In this document: in pieces, positions 46,877 to 55,732 of the stretch
Layout: each line of letters begins with the position of its first letter
How positions within the stretch are numbered: position 1 is the stretch's first letter
Source: Synechococcus sp. HK05
GTDB taxonomy: Bacteria; Cyanobacteriota; Cyanobacteriia; PCC-6307; Cyanobiaceae
NCBI RefSeq assembly: GCF_019104765.1
Contig: NZ_JAHRXJ010000011.1
Span: 62,001-126,000 of the forward strand
Direction of reading: 5' to 3'
Length of the DNA stretch: 64,000 nucleotides
Program-made: the position numbers and the translations under genes
Notes under the pieces: model-generated
Seen by the model: only the letters and a program-made list of their open reading frames with translations
Databases searched by the model: none
Told to the model about the DNA's origin: nothing

Positions 46877-49281
46877 AGGGGCTGAATCGGCGCCAAGCGC
46901 GGATCGAGAATCTTGGGGCCCATCCCCTCAAATTTCACGGCGATCGAGATTTTTTCGCCGCTGCCAAACAGATGCGTGACATGCCCTTCACCAAAGGAGC
47001 TATGGATCAATCGATCGCCCACGGCCCAGACCTTGCCGGAGCCAGCGGCAACGCGACGACGCACGGCATTGGCCGGCTGTGCCGCATCTCCGCCAGCACG
47101 AACCCGCTCACTCTCGGCACGATCAACGCGGGTGAGACGGTCCAAACGATTCTCCCTCCGCAGGGCAGCGCCACCGCTGCGGGGTAGGTCACCCTGCACA
47201 AGTTCTTCCGGCAACTCCGAGAGAAACAAGGAAGGCACAGCCGGCTCACGCATCCCACCCCAGAGGCGGCGCTCACTGGCGTGGGATAAGAACAAGCGCT
47301 CTTTGGCACGGGTGATGCCGACATAACAAAGACGACGCTCTTCTTCCATCGCCGCTGGATCGTCCAAGGAGCGGTAACTGGGGAATAGACCCTGCTCAAG
47401 CCCAACCAAGAACACAACAGGGAACTCCAACCCCTTGCTCGCATGCAGCGTCATGAGCGTGACGCGATCCTGCTCTGTGTCTTTGCTGTCCGCGTCGCTG
47501 GCTAGAGCGGCAGAAGCCAGGAAATCATCGAGAGACCCCTCTTCGTTTTCCTCCTGGTATTGAAGAGCCGCATTCACCAATTCATTCAAGTTGCGCCTGC
47601 GGTCTTCGGCCTCATCCGTACCGGCAGCAATCAACTCAGCCAGATAACCGCTCTGTTCCATCACCACTTGCACCAGCTCCGAAGGTGGCGCCGTCTCCGC
47701 ACGGGCTTGCAACGAACGAATCAGCTCGCTGAATTGCAGAAGGCCTTTGGCAGAACGCCCCCCCAAGGAACGCACCGCTTCGGGATCACTCACCACATCC
47801 CAGAGAGGAATCCCGAGCTGATTGGATGCATCGCTCAAACGCTCGATGGTGGTTTTACCAATCCCGCGCTTTGGAGTATTGAGCACCCGGAGAAGGCTGA
47901 CCGTATCGGCTGGATTCACCAGCAATTTCAAATAACCAAGAATGTCTTTAATTTCACGTCGATCATAAAAGCGGAGTCCCCCCACCACCACATAAGGAAT
48001 GCCCCAACGGACCAGCGACTCCTCCATGGCACGACTCTGAGCATTCGTGCGATACAGCACTGCCATATCGCGCCAGCCCAGATCGGGGTTGGCGGCTTCC
48101 AGCATGCGCATGCGGTGCACAACCGCCTCAGCTTCAGCAATCTCATCGTCGCAACGGGTGAGGGTAATGAGCTCACCATCACCACGCGTTGGCCGCAGGA
48201 CCTTATCAATCCTCTCTGTGTTATGAGAAATCAGCGCATTCGCCGCCTCCAGGATCGTGGCAGTGGAGCGGTAGTTTTCCTCCAGTTTCACCATGGTGCG
48301 CGTGGCATCATCCGGCGCTCCATCGCCGAAATCATCCTGAAAGCCCATCAGGATGGTGAAGTCGGCCGCTCGGAAGCTATAAATACTTTGATCGGCGTCC
48401 CCGACAACAAACACGGAACGACCTTGCCAGTCTGCAAAGTCGGCCGGATCACGGCCGTCGGCAACAAGGAGTTTGATCAGCTCATACTGCGTGCGATTCG
48501 TATCTTGGTACTCATCCACCAGAACATGCTTGAAACGGCGGTGCCAGTAATGACGAACCTCCTCATTCTGACGCAGCAGCTGTACAGGAAGCAGCAATAG
48601 ATCGTCAAAGTCGAGGGCATTGTTGGCAGCGAGAGCCCTGCGATAACGCCGATACGTTTCAGCCATGAGCTTGCCACGCTGGCCACCCGCATCAGCCTCG
48701 AGCTGCTCTGGCATCCAACCCTGGTTTTTAGCGTTACTAATGGCCCAACGAACCTTTTTGGGCTCAAAACGCTTGGGGTCTAAGCCAAGTTCTTGCGTGA
48801 CAATTTCCTTAACCAGGCTCTGCGTATCACCTTCATCGTAAATCGAGAATTGACGAGTCCAGGTTAAACCCTCTGGATCGCGGAACTTATCGATATCGAA
48901 ACGCAAAAGGCGCGCAAACAACGCGTGAAACGTACCAATCCAAAGATCTTTGATGACATCGCGATAGATCCTGGAGCGGAGCTGACGCTGGTCAACCGCA
49001 GGCAAGGTGCTCCAGGGCTGGCCAAACTGACTTTGAGCCAACTTCTGGGCGAGCAACAATTCCAGCCGCTCCTTCATCTCTCGAGCCGCCTTATTGGTGA
49101 AGGTGACCGCTAACAATTCCGCTGGGTCCACCCCATGCTGACCAATCAGATGGGCGATGCGATGGGTGAGCGCACGCGTTTTACCGCTACCCGCACCAGC
49201 GACCACCAGCAACGGACCCACGTGATGGTCAACGGCTCGGCGCTGAGCATCATTCAGTCCAGCAAGGAACCCCTGCGCCAT
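46873..49281 (-). CDS. pcrA: UvrD/PcrA-type DNA helicase
   Basis: 802 residues from ATG 49281. Superfamily 1 motifs: Walker A AGAGSGKTRALTHR, LAVTFTNKAAREMKERLE (Ia), DEYQDTNRTQYELI (II), GDADQSIYSFRAAD (III), LEENYRST, VTLMTLHASKGLEFPVVFL (V) and EERRLCYVGITRA (VI). It unwinds DNA in excision repair and clears RecA or stalled forks. The C-terminal tail ends with a short Tudor-like segment. The base composition here is less GC-rich than other core genes in the window. Confidence 0.95.
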   Translation of the reverse strand: MAQGFLAGLNDAQRRAVDHHVGPLLVVAGAGSGKTRALTHRIAHLIGQHGVDPAELLAVTFTNKAAREMKERLELLLAQKLAQSQFGQPWSTLPAVDQRQLRSRIYRDVIKDLWIGTFHALFARLLRFDIDKFRDPEGLTWTRQFSIYDEGDTQSLVKEIVTQELGLDPKRFEPKKVRWAISNAKNQGWMPEQLEADAGGQRGKLMAETYRRYRRALAANNALDFDDLLLLPVQLLRQNEEVRHYWHRRFKHVLVDEYQDTNRTQYELIKLLVADGRDPADFADWQGRSVFVVGDADQSIYSFRAADFTILMGFQDDFGDGAPDDATRTMVKLEENYRSTATILEAANALISHNTERIDKVLRPTRGDGELITLTRCDDEIAEAEAVVHRMRMLEAANPDLGWRDMAVLYRTNAQSRAMEESLVRWGIPYVVVGGLRFYDRREIKDILGYLKLLVNPADTVSLLRVLNTPKRGIGKTTIERLSDASNQLGIPLWDVVSDPEAVRSLGGRSAKGLLQFSELIRSLQARAETAPPSELVQVVMEQSGYLAELIAAGTDEAEDRRRNLNELVNAALQYQEENEEGSLDDFLASAALASDADSKDTEQDRVTLMTLHASKGLEFPVVFLVGLEQGLFPSYRSLDDPAAMEEERRLCYVGITRAKERLFLSHASERRLWGGMREPAVPSLFLSELPEELVQGDLPRSGGAALRRENRLDRLTRVDRAESERVRAGGDAAQPANAVRRRVAAGSGKVWAVGDRLIHSSFGEGHVTHLFGSGEKISIAVKFEGMGPKILDPRLAPIQPL

Positions 49282-49326
49282 CAAACAGCCGCTCCACCTG
49301 CTTCGGACCCTACTCCCTTCATCGGA

Positions 49327-50271
49327 TTACCAGCGCCATGACGCAGCCGAGGCGGCCGCGGGATCAGAGCGGAGGTCGTCGTAGATCGGCGCCAGTCGAT
49401 CTCTCAGTCTTAACAACTGGTCCTCACTCAGAGCATCGCCAACGCCAGGGTTCAGTCGCTTGTCAAAAACAGCTTCATGGCGGGGGAGACCAAGCCAATC
49501 ACAAAGACTATCCATACAGTCTTGGTTAAAGAGGTCTTCATAAATCAGAAAGCGGCAGCGCTCAGCAAGACCCAAATCGCGCAGCGTCTTCAGTGTGTAG
49601 CGGTAATCAGAACGAATGTAAATCGGGCTGGACGAATCAACACGTTCCAGCAGATCGTCGAGCTCAATATCCTTATCGACACGCCGCCGCGCATGGCGAA
49701 GATGCGAAGCCGCGCGATCCGTCGGATCACGCATGAGAAAAATAAACCGCACATCCTGCGTCAGCGAAGCCATCTGGGCGTAAGCCTTGGAGGGCAGATG
49801 CGCATAGGACGGTGAGATTTCACCGAAATGCAACTGGTTTCCTAGTCGTTCGGCGAAAAAGCTCAGGTAAGCATCGGTCGTTGTAATGCGACCCAACTGC
49901 GCAAGGGCACGCAGGCGGTCAAAACGCTCTCGCTCAGCATCAGTCTGATCGAGCCGAGGAGGCTTCACACCATAGGAGAGAACAATTCTCTCCATCCGCC
50001 AAATGCGGTATGCGTTTCCAGGCTTATAGATATAGCCGGGATAAAGAGGATTGTCGGGATAGAGAGAGGCAAAGGTATTCATCTCCTTGATCGGAGAGTG
50101 AAAGAAATGAGGGTGACCGCCCAAATAGTCGGAAAGCCATGTCGTACCCGACTTCATGGCCCCTAGCCCGAGCACGAGTTGGCGCTGAGCCAAGGGAAGT
50201 GGTGGTGGAGCAGGCTTGCCGCGGACAACCCGCTTGATCACGCTGCGCAGAGAGTCGGGGAGTATCGCCAT
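49327..50271 (-). CDS. Sulfotransferase family protein (second of three)
   Basis: 314 residues. 5'-phosphosulfate loop LGAMKSGTTWLSDYLGGHP and 3'-phosphate loop RDPTDRAASHLRHARR are both present, the clearest PAPS-binding pattern in the cluster; the sequence also shows SPIKEMNTF near residue 57 and GEISPSYAHLPS. Similar proteins sulfate carbohydrates such as heparan-type or exopolysaccharide sugars. Substrate by context: a surface polysaccharide. Confidence 0.87.
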   Translation of the reverse strand: MAILPDSLRSVIKRVVRGKPAPPPLPLAQRQLVLGLGAMKSGTTWLSDYLGGHPHFFHSPIKEMNTFASLYPDNPLYPGYIYKPGNAYRIWRMERIVLSYGVKPPRLDQTDAERERFDRLRALAQLGRITTTDAYLSFFAERLGNQLHFGEISPSYAHLPSKAYAQMASLTQDVRFIFLMRDPTDRAASHLRHARRRVDKDIELDDLLERVDSSSPIYIRSDYRYTLKTLRDLGLAERCRFLIYEDLFNQDCMDSLCDWLGLPRHEAVFDKRLNPGVGDALSEDQLLRLRDRLAPIYDDLRSDPAAASAASWRW

Positions 50272-50285
50272 CGGGAAAACGCGTC

Positions 50286-51413
50286 TTACGGTGTGGTTGA
50301 AGAACCTGCGATACCAGCCAGCAGGTCAGCATCCGGAGCTCCACAGCTCCGATCAACGGCTTGCAATGTGGCGAAGATCGCTGTGATGCGGGATCGGTAG
50401 CGTTTCATCTGGGCACCAGCCTGCTCTAAAGAACCATTGGCAACGCCAGAGGTGAGGCGAACCACAGAAGCAGAAGCATATTGATAGGCATGGCGATCGG
50501 TGGAGCGAGCTGAAGAGTCCGGATGCCAGTCGAGGGGTGCCCATGCACACCAAGGACCAGGCACGCCTAGCCGGTTGAGCAGGCTGGTCTTATCACGGAC
50601 GCCATAGGGATAAGCCTCATCAAATTGCTCAACGGCATCGAAGCGAAAAGCAATCTGCGGTTCTTCCCGATGCGTGGGGGTGACATCGAGTTGTTCCAGA
50701 TCACTCGCCTCAACCTGCCGACGCATGGGCACAACCAGGTATGGAGCGCCAGGAGACGACAGAAGATCGGCTTGAAAAGCCTCAAAAACGGGGCGGGTCA
50801 GGAAGCAACTCCCATCCAGCACGAACGTCCAATCCGAAGCCATCCTCCCAAGTGCCAATCCCTGGTTACGGGCACCATTAATGTTCATGAGGTAACGAAT
50901 TTTTTCGCCACAGGCCCAAATCCGCTCACGATCCTGACAGAACGGATCCTTGAGCGCAAATTCAGAGGAAGAGAAATAATCTAAGCCTCCAAAGAGCTCC
51001 GGCCGATAGCGCAGAGATTGATAAGCCGCCGGATCAAATGCAATCACCTCACAAACATGACCAGCCTGCCGGATCAGCTCAACGGCCTCAGACTGAAGCT
51101 CGGCATCAATAAAGCGATTCAGAACGAATAACTTTTGCCAACCGAACGGATTTGCTTCCCGCTGGAGGATGGTTTTAAGGTTGGCAACAGCCTGACCACT
51201 CTGCTGTCTGGGAAATAAATCATTGCCGATGATCCGGCAAAGAGTGACAGTCGGCAGCTCCGCATGCTGACCCTCCAGCGCCCAGTCGCCTCGTGAAAGG
51301 GTCCAACGACGCTTGATCTCACGCTCGGCGCGAAACGGAAGCGAGCCATACCAAGCCTTTCGCAGACGCGCCCGCGTGGGGAACAACTGGGTCAGACGAT
51401 AAGGAAGCCACAT
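50286..51413 (-). CDS. Putative GT-A-like protein of unknown function
   Basis: 375 residues. No family I can name with confidence. Motifs seen: TVTLCRIIGNDLFPR, FVLNRFIDAEL, INGARNQGLALGRMASDWTFVLDGSCFL (a DG pair in a place where GT-A enzymes hold their DxD), and a C-terminal region with YPYGVRDKTSLLNRLG. It may be a glycosyltransferase with an unusual DxD or a pseudo-enzyme. Neighbours are two sulfotransferases, so a role in polysaccharide modification is likely. Confidence 0.65.
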   Translation of the reverse strand: MWLPYRLTQLFPTRARLRKAWYGSLPFRAEREIKRRWTLSRGDWALEGQHAELPTVTLCRIIGNDLFPRQQSGQAVANLKTILQREANPFGWQKLFVLNRFIDAELQSEAVELIRQAGHVCEVIAFDPAAYQSLRYRPELFGGLDYFSSSEFALKDPFCQDRERIWACGEKIRYLMNINGARNQGLALGRMASDWTFVLDGSCFLTRPVFEAFQADLLSSPGAPYLVVPMRRQVEASDLEQLDVTPTHREEPQIAFRFDAVEQFDEAYPYGVRDKTSLLNRLGVPGPWCAWAPLDWHPDSSARSTDRHAYQYASASVVRLTSGVANGSLEQAGAQMKRYRSRITAIFATLQAVDRSCGAPDADLLAGIAGSSTTP

Positions 51414-51415
51414 GA

Positions 51416-52564
51416 TCAGCGGACAACTGCGTTGACAGCCCGCCTCAAAGAGGCTTTGACCTGACGCATTTGATTATAGATGCGCAACGACATCGTTTCC
51501 ACCTCGGGCACCGTAGCCTTGGCAATGTGTTGGTAATGGGCCAGGGCCTCGCTCAGAAGTAGAGGCAGCTGAGAATAATCAACGCAATCTGGGTATCCCG
51601 ATGGATCAGCCAATAAGACAGCTCCAGCATCCAGCCCATAACGTTGAACGATGCGCTCATTCATCGGCCGATAGCGATTCTGAAACACCTCCGCCTCGTG
51701 CCGTGCAACCGTGCGGGGCTGACCGGTCACTTCCTCCTCAACGCAACGCTGCAGGCGGCGATAGGCATCATTGCGCATACCAGAAGAGAACTGAACAGGA
51801 TAAACCTGATTCAAGGTCGCAAGGATGTACTGGGCTTCGGCACTCAACGCCGAATTATGTCGACCCAAAGAATTCACATGCACCTGAGACGCCAGCCCAA
51901 GAAGCCGAACCAAAACATCCACCGGACGATCCGCCCCATAGAAAAACACGCGCAGCTCTGCACCGGGAACACGCTCAAAGCGCTCGAGAATGGATTCGAA
52001 GTTATAGAAGAACAGATCATCACTAAGCTCTCTCTGATCCGGAACCTTCAGGAAGTTACAAGGCGAGTAGTCCACAAACAAATTGGAAAACTCAGAATGG
52101 CCGGACCTCAGAATCGAACTGAAGCGACTGAGAGCCAGTTGATCTTGCCGTCGCAAAAAGATGACGAACCGAATAGTATCGACATACTGACGCAGCTGAC
52201 CAACAAGCCGGTCAATCTCAGACGCAGTTGACAAGCGGCTCGAAATCAGCTCTGACGTAATCAGCAGCGTGTGCCAATCGGGCGGGGCCCGACGAAGCTC
52301 CGAATCAAGGTATGCGAAAACATGCTTTCGAAAGCGATGCTCCGAAAGGCCAGAAACGAATAGCTGATGGCTTTTGATATTATCGATAACACCATCGTCC
52401 AGGCAAGCCGAAACAAGCTTGGTGTGATTGGGATAGCCAATCGAAGTTGGCATGAAAATCCCAGCCTGCTGAATGCACTGGCGATTGGAGGCAAGCCACC
52501 GCTGGATCGCCGTCGATCCTGTCTTTTCAAGACCGATATGAACGAGGGCGGTGCGCTTCATCAT
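51416..52564 (-). CDS. Sulfotransferase-like P-loop protein (third of three)
   Basis: 382 residues from ATG 52564 (a second ATG follows at 52561). ALVHIGLEKTGSTAIQRWLA gives the P-loop pattern HIGxxKTGSxAIQ shared with the protein at 45779. Later VIFLRRQDQLALSRFSSIL could be the 3'-phosphate strand region (FLRRQDQLALS). The family is likely carbohydrate sulfotransferase or related. Only 2 bp separate it from the unknown gene downstream. Confidence 0.75.
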   Translation of the reverse strand: MMKRTALVHIGLEKTGSTAIQRWLASNRQCIQQAGIFMPTSIGYPNHTKLVSACLDDGVIDNIKSHQLFVSGLSEHRFRKHVFAYLDSELRRAPPDWHTLLITSELISSRLSTASEIDRLVGQLRQYVDTIRFVIFLRRQDQLALSRFSSILRSGHSEFSNLFVDYSPCNFLKVPDQRELSDDLFFYNFESILERFERVPGAELRVFFYGADRPVDVLVRLLGLASQVHVNSLGRHNSALSAEAQYILATLNQVYPVQFSSGMRNDAYRRLQRCVEEEVTGQPRTVARHEAEVFQNRYRPMNERIVQRYGLDAGAVLLADPSGYPDCVDYSQLPLLLSEALAHYQHIAKATVPEVETMSLRIYNQMRQVKASLRRAVNAVVR

Positions 52565-52571
52565 CAATCAA

Positions 52572-53789
52572 TCATACGCCAGCCAGCAGATGGTCTAAAA
52601 CCTGCATCATGAGGTGAGTGCGGCCACGATAACTGCAATGCTCTGGAATTTGAGAAAGGGGCACAACGGCTTGATTCCGCCGCTCCTTGGAACCAAGCAA
52701 ATAATCAATAGCTCCAATAAAATCATCACGCGATCTGCACAGGCGCGCAAGGTTGCCATAATCCTGAAGGGCTGGCAGCTCAGTTGACACGATCGGCACA
52801 CCAGCAGCCATGTACTCAAAGAACTTCATCGGAAACATCGAGCGCGTGTAGTCGTTGATTGGACATGGCAACAGAGCCAGATCAAAACCCCGCAGATAAC
52901 AAGGCAGTTCCGCATAAGGCCTTGGACCAAAGAAGTGCACATTTGGAAGGCTCTCCACGCGCTGAAGGTCGGTTGATGGATCACCTTCACCAAGCCTTCC
53001 AATCAGAATAATCTGACAATCGGGGCGAGCTTTCGCCAGCTCAAACAAAAGATCAACGTCGAGTTTATAGGCACTAACAGCTCCAATAAAACCCAGACGG
53101 GGCCCCTTTGGCAACGCCAGTAAATCAGATGCGATCGGCATCCTGTGCTCACGGGCCTGGGCGAAGAAATCGAGATCCGCGACGTTCGAATCGTAACGAA
53201 TTCGTGCGTTAAAGGCCGAACGGGTTCGCAGCAACTCAAGCGAGGTCACAAACACCTGGTCGCTGCAGCGACAAAGGCGCTCCTCCTCCTGCACAATCAA
53301 TGCGGCTGGCATGCAGGGCTGAGCCGCAAGATCATCCACGCAGTGATATACAAGCTGTTGATAGTGGGATTGCGGCAGTGTGATCAGCAATCCCGAAAGC
53401 GGGTTGTAAGTCCAAAGCAGATCAGCCTTGAAGCGAAGCACGCGGCGCCAAACTTCAAGCCAGAAAGAAAACAACCAACGATTCAGCTCACGCTTCCAGC
53501 CTGAATGCGCTGCAGGAATCAACAGGGGTGACCAAACCCAAATGTTCTCCGCTACACGACGGGGAGGCTTGAGACCACGGCGTAAGCGTCGCCAGATTCT
53601 GCCGAGATCCTGGCCCTCGAAGCGCGGTGGCCTCAGACCCACGGATTCCACGTACAGCACACGATGGCCCAGTTGAGCCATGGCCATGGCTACATGCTGC
53701 TTGTTCGTCCAGAACGGATGATCCCAGTCGGCCGTTGCCAGCAACACAACATCTCTGGGCCTGCTGGTGCTCGTGGGATCCCGACTCAT
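52572..53789 (-). CDS. Glycosyltransferase family 1/4-like
   Basis: 405 residues of GT-B type. N-terminal ATADWDHPFWTNKQHVAMAMA, GPRLGFIGAVSAYKLDVDLL (start of the C-terminal nucleotide-binding domain), ARPDCQIILIGRLGEGD, and the EX7E-like end of FFEYMAAGVPIVSTELPAL with a Glu near the donor phosphates. It would transfer a sugar in repeat-unit assembly. It overlaps the preceding ABC exporter stop in ATGA and is read 7 bp before the third sulfotransferase. Confidence 0.86.
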   Translation of the reverse strand: MSRDPTSTSRPRDVVLLATADWDHPFWTNKQHVAMAMAQLGHRVLYVESVGLRPPRFEGQDLGRIWRRLRRGLKPPRRVAENIWVWSPLLIPAAHSGWKRELNRWLFSFWLEVWRRVLRFKADLLWTYNPLSGLLITLPQSHYQQLVYHCVDDLAAQPCMPAALIVQEEERLCRCSDQVFVTSLELLRTRSAFNARIRYDSNVADLDFFAQAREHRMPIASDLLALPKGPRLGFIGAVSAYKLDVDLLFELAKARPDCQIILIGRLGEGDPSTDLQRVESLPNVHFFGPRPYAELPCYLRGFDLALLPCPINDYTRSMFPMKFFEYMAAGVPIVSTELPALQDYGNLARLCRSRDDFIGAIDYLLGSKERRNQAVVPLSQIPEHCSYRGRTHLMMQVLDHLLAGV

Positions 53790-55633
53790 TCCTGCTGAAT
53801 CGCAAAACGACCCTCGAGCTGGGTCAGGTCCTTGAAGCTGTCGGAACGCTCTCGCAGCTGGTCAAACGTGCCGGATGCCTTGAGCCGCCCTGCCTCAAAT
53901 TCAAAAATCCGATCGCAACGCTCAATCGTGGATAGCCGATGGGCGATGACCACCGTGGTACAGCGACGGGCAACAATTTCAAGCGCTGCAATCACTTCTG
54001 ACTCCGTGCGGTTATCCAGAGCACTGGTGGCCTCATCCAACAGCAAAAACTCAGCCTTGCGGTAAAAGGCGCGAGCCAAAGCCAGGCGCTGACGCTGGCC
54101 ACCCGAGAGGTGTAAACCATCGCGACCAACAGGGGTGTAGAGACCGTATGGGAGGCTGGAGACCACATCCTGCAGCTGAGCCGCTTCGAGGGCTTCCCAA
54201 ACGCGATCCTGATCAACCTGCATCGGATCTTCTGCAAAAGCAATGTTTTCAAGAACACTGCCCCGCAAAAACGACACGATCTGCGGCACGTACGCGCAAC
54301 ACGACTGCCAAGCCCGCAGATCATCTGGCTCCACCACAAGACCATCAATCTCGAGGGCACCCTGTTGGGGGGTGAGCAGGCCTAACAGCAGGTGGGCCGT
54401 CGTGCTCTTACCACTACCGGTGCAACCCACCAGCGCGACGCGGGAACCCACAGGAATCGTGAGGTTGAGGCCTGAGATCACCGGCTCATCCCGGCCTGGA
54501 TAGCTGTAGCTCACATCATGCAAACGAATCGAGCGCCTCGGCCTGATGCCCTCCGGACTGATCCCCGCTGAAGCCAATCCAAGCGCCATCCCCGTTGGTT
54601 CAGGCAGCGCCATAAAACCGAGCACACTGGTGAGGTTGGGCAGAGATGCGCGCAAGCGGGTCAGAGCCTTGAACAGCTCGTTCATGGCTGGGGTGATGCG
54701 CTGAGAAGCCAGCGCAAGCGTGGCGAGGAACGGAATGATCTGCTTCAGGTCTCCCACACTCCCCTTACCCAAGAGGGCGGGCAATGCACCAAAAGAAAAA
54801 ATCAGGGTGATCCCAACAGGCTCGATAATTTGCTTCGGCAAGTTAGGAAGGAAATTATTAAGCGCTTCTACGCGCTTTGCCTTTCGCGAATCCACTCCGA
54901 AAGCCCGCTTAAAGAAGGGCTCTGCCGATGAGAGATGAATCTCACGAATCACATTCATCGACTCAAAGAAGCCCTGCTTCATGGCCGAGGCCAAGCGCAA
55001 CTTCTGCGACGATGCACGCCTGAGATATGGAGTTAGCAACACCGAAAAACCACCATACGCGATCACCAGGCAGAAAAAGAGTGCCATCGCGTACCAGCGG
55101 CCAACATAAATCAGGCCAGCAAACAAGAAGAAAACCGTGATTAGGGCCGACTGCAAGTGCAGCAATGGCGAAAAAACACCCTTGACGACGTGCGTTACGT
55201 TAGACAGCAACTGGGTCGCAAGCTTCTTATCATTTTTGCCGATATGAAACTCATAGGGCTGCGACAAAATGCGGGCATAGATTGTTTCCGTCAGCCACAG
55301 CCAGAGCTGACCTGTCATCCGCTCCTGCAAACCCAGCACGAGCAGCTTGGAGAGTGATCTCAGCCAGGAAAACAGGATAAAAAGAGCAATCAGCCAAAGA
55401 GCCTGATCGAGGCGATCACCCTGAAGAAACGGCAAGGACGGAATGCCTTGGCGCAGCCGAGTGCCCAACAGGGTGGACATCATCCAGGCCACCACCGCAA
55501 TCGATGCGGCATCCAGGATGCCTGGCACCACTGAGATGGGCAACAGGAAAAGAATGCGGCGCCTCAAATGGGGCGGCAATTGACCGGCCAACTGGACCAC
55601 CTGCTGCAGCGTCTTGCTTGGAAGCTGCGCCAT
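53786..55633 (-). CDS. ABC exporter, membrane and ATPase fused (first of a tandem pair)
   Basis: 615 residues. The N-terminal six-helix permease (with FLLPISVVPGILDAASIAVVAW) is followed by an ATPase: Walker A GCTGSGKST, signature LSGGQRQRLALARAF, Walker B FLLLDEATSALD and H-loop VIAHRLSTIERCD. Such half-transporters export or flip lipids, peptides or lipid-linked glycans (PglK-like). The position amid glycosyltransferases and a polymerase supports glycan flipping. Paralogue of the next gene upstream. Confidence 0.88.
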   Translation of the reverse strand: MAQLPSKTLQQVVQLAGQLPPHLRRRILFLLPISVVPGILDAASIAVVAWMMSTLLGTRLRQGIPSLPFLQGDRLDQALWLIALFILFSWLRSLSKLLVLGLQERMTGQLWLWLTETIYARILSQPYEFHIGKNDKKLATQLLSNVTHVVKGVFSPLLHLQSALITVFFLFAGLIYVGRWYAMALFFCLVIAYGGFSVLLTPYLRRASSQKLRLASAMKQGFFESMNVIREIHLSSAEPFFKRAFGVDSRKAKRVEALNNFLPNLPKQIIEPVGITLIFSFGALPALLGKGSVGDLKQIIPFLATLALASQRITPAMNELFKALTRLRASLPNLTSVLGFMALPEPTGMALGLASAGISPEGIRPRRSIRLHDVSYSYPGRDEPVISGLNLTIPVGSRVALVGCTGSGKSTTAHLLLGLLTPQQGALEIDGLVVEPDDLRAWQSCCAYVPQIVSFLRGSVLENIAFAEDPMQVDQDRVWEALEAAQLQDVVSSLPYGLYTPVGRDGLHLSGGQRQRLALARAFYRKAEFLLLDEATSALDNRTESEVIAALEIVARRCTTVVIAHRLSTIERCDRIFEFEAGRLKASGTFDQLRERSDSFKDLTQLEGRFAIQQE

Positions 55634-55732
55634 CCAGCCCGGGATCCCCTGTCTAGGACCACGCTATGTGGCCAAGGCGAAAGCCGTCGCCAAGGCAAGG
55701 CCAGCCAGCCAACCGATCGCCCCAGCAGGACT

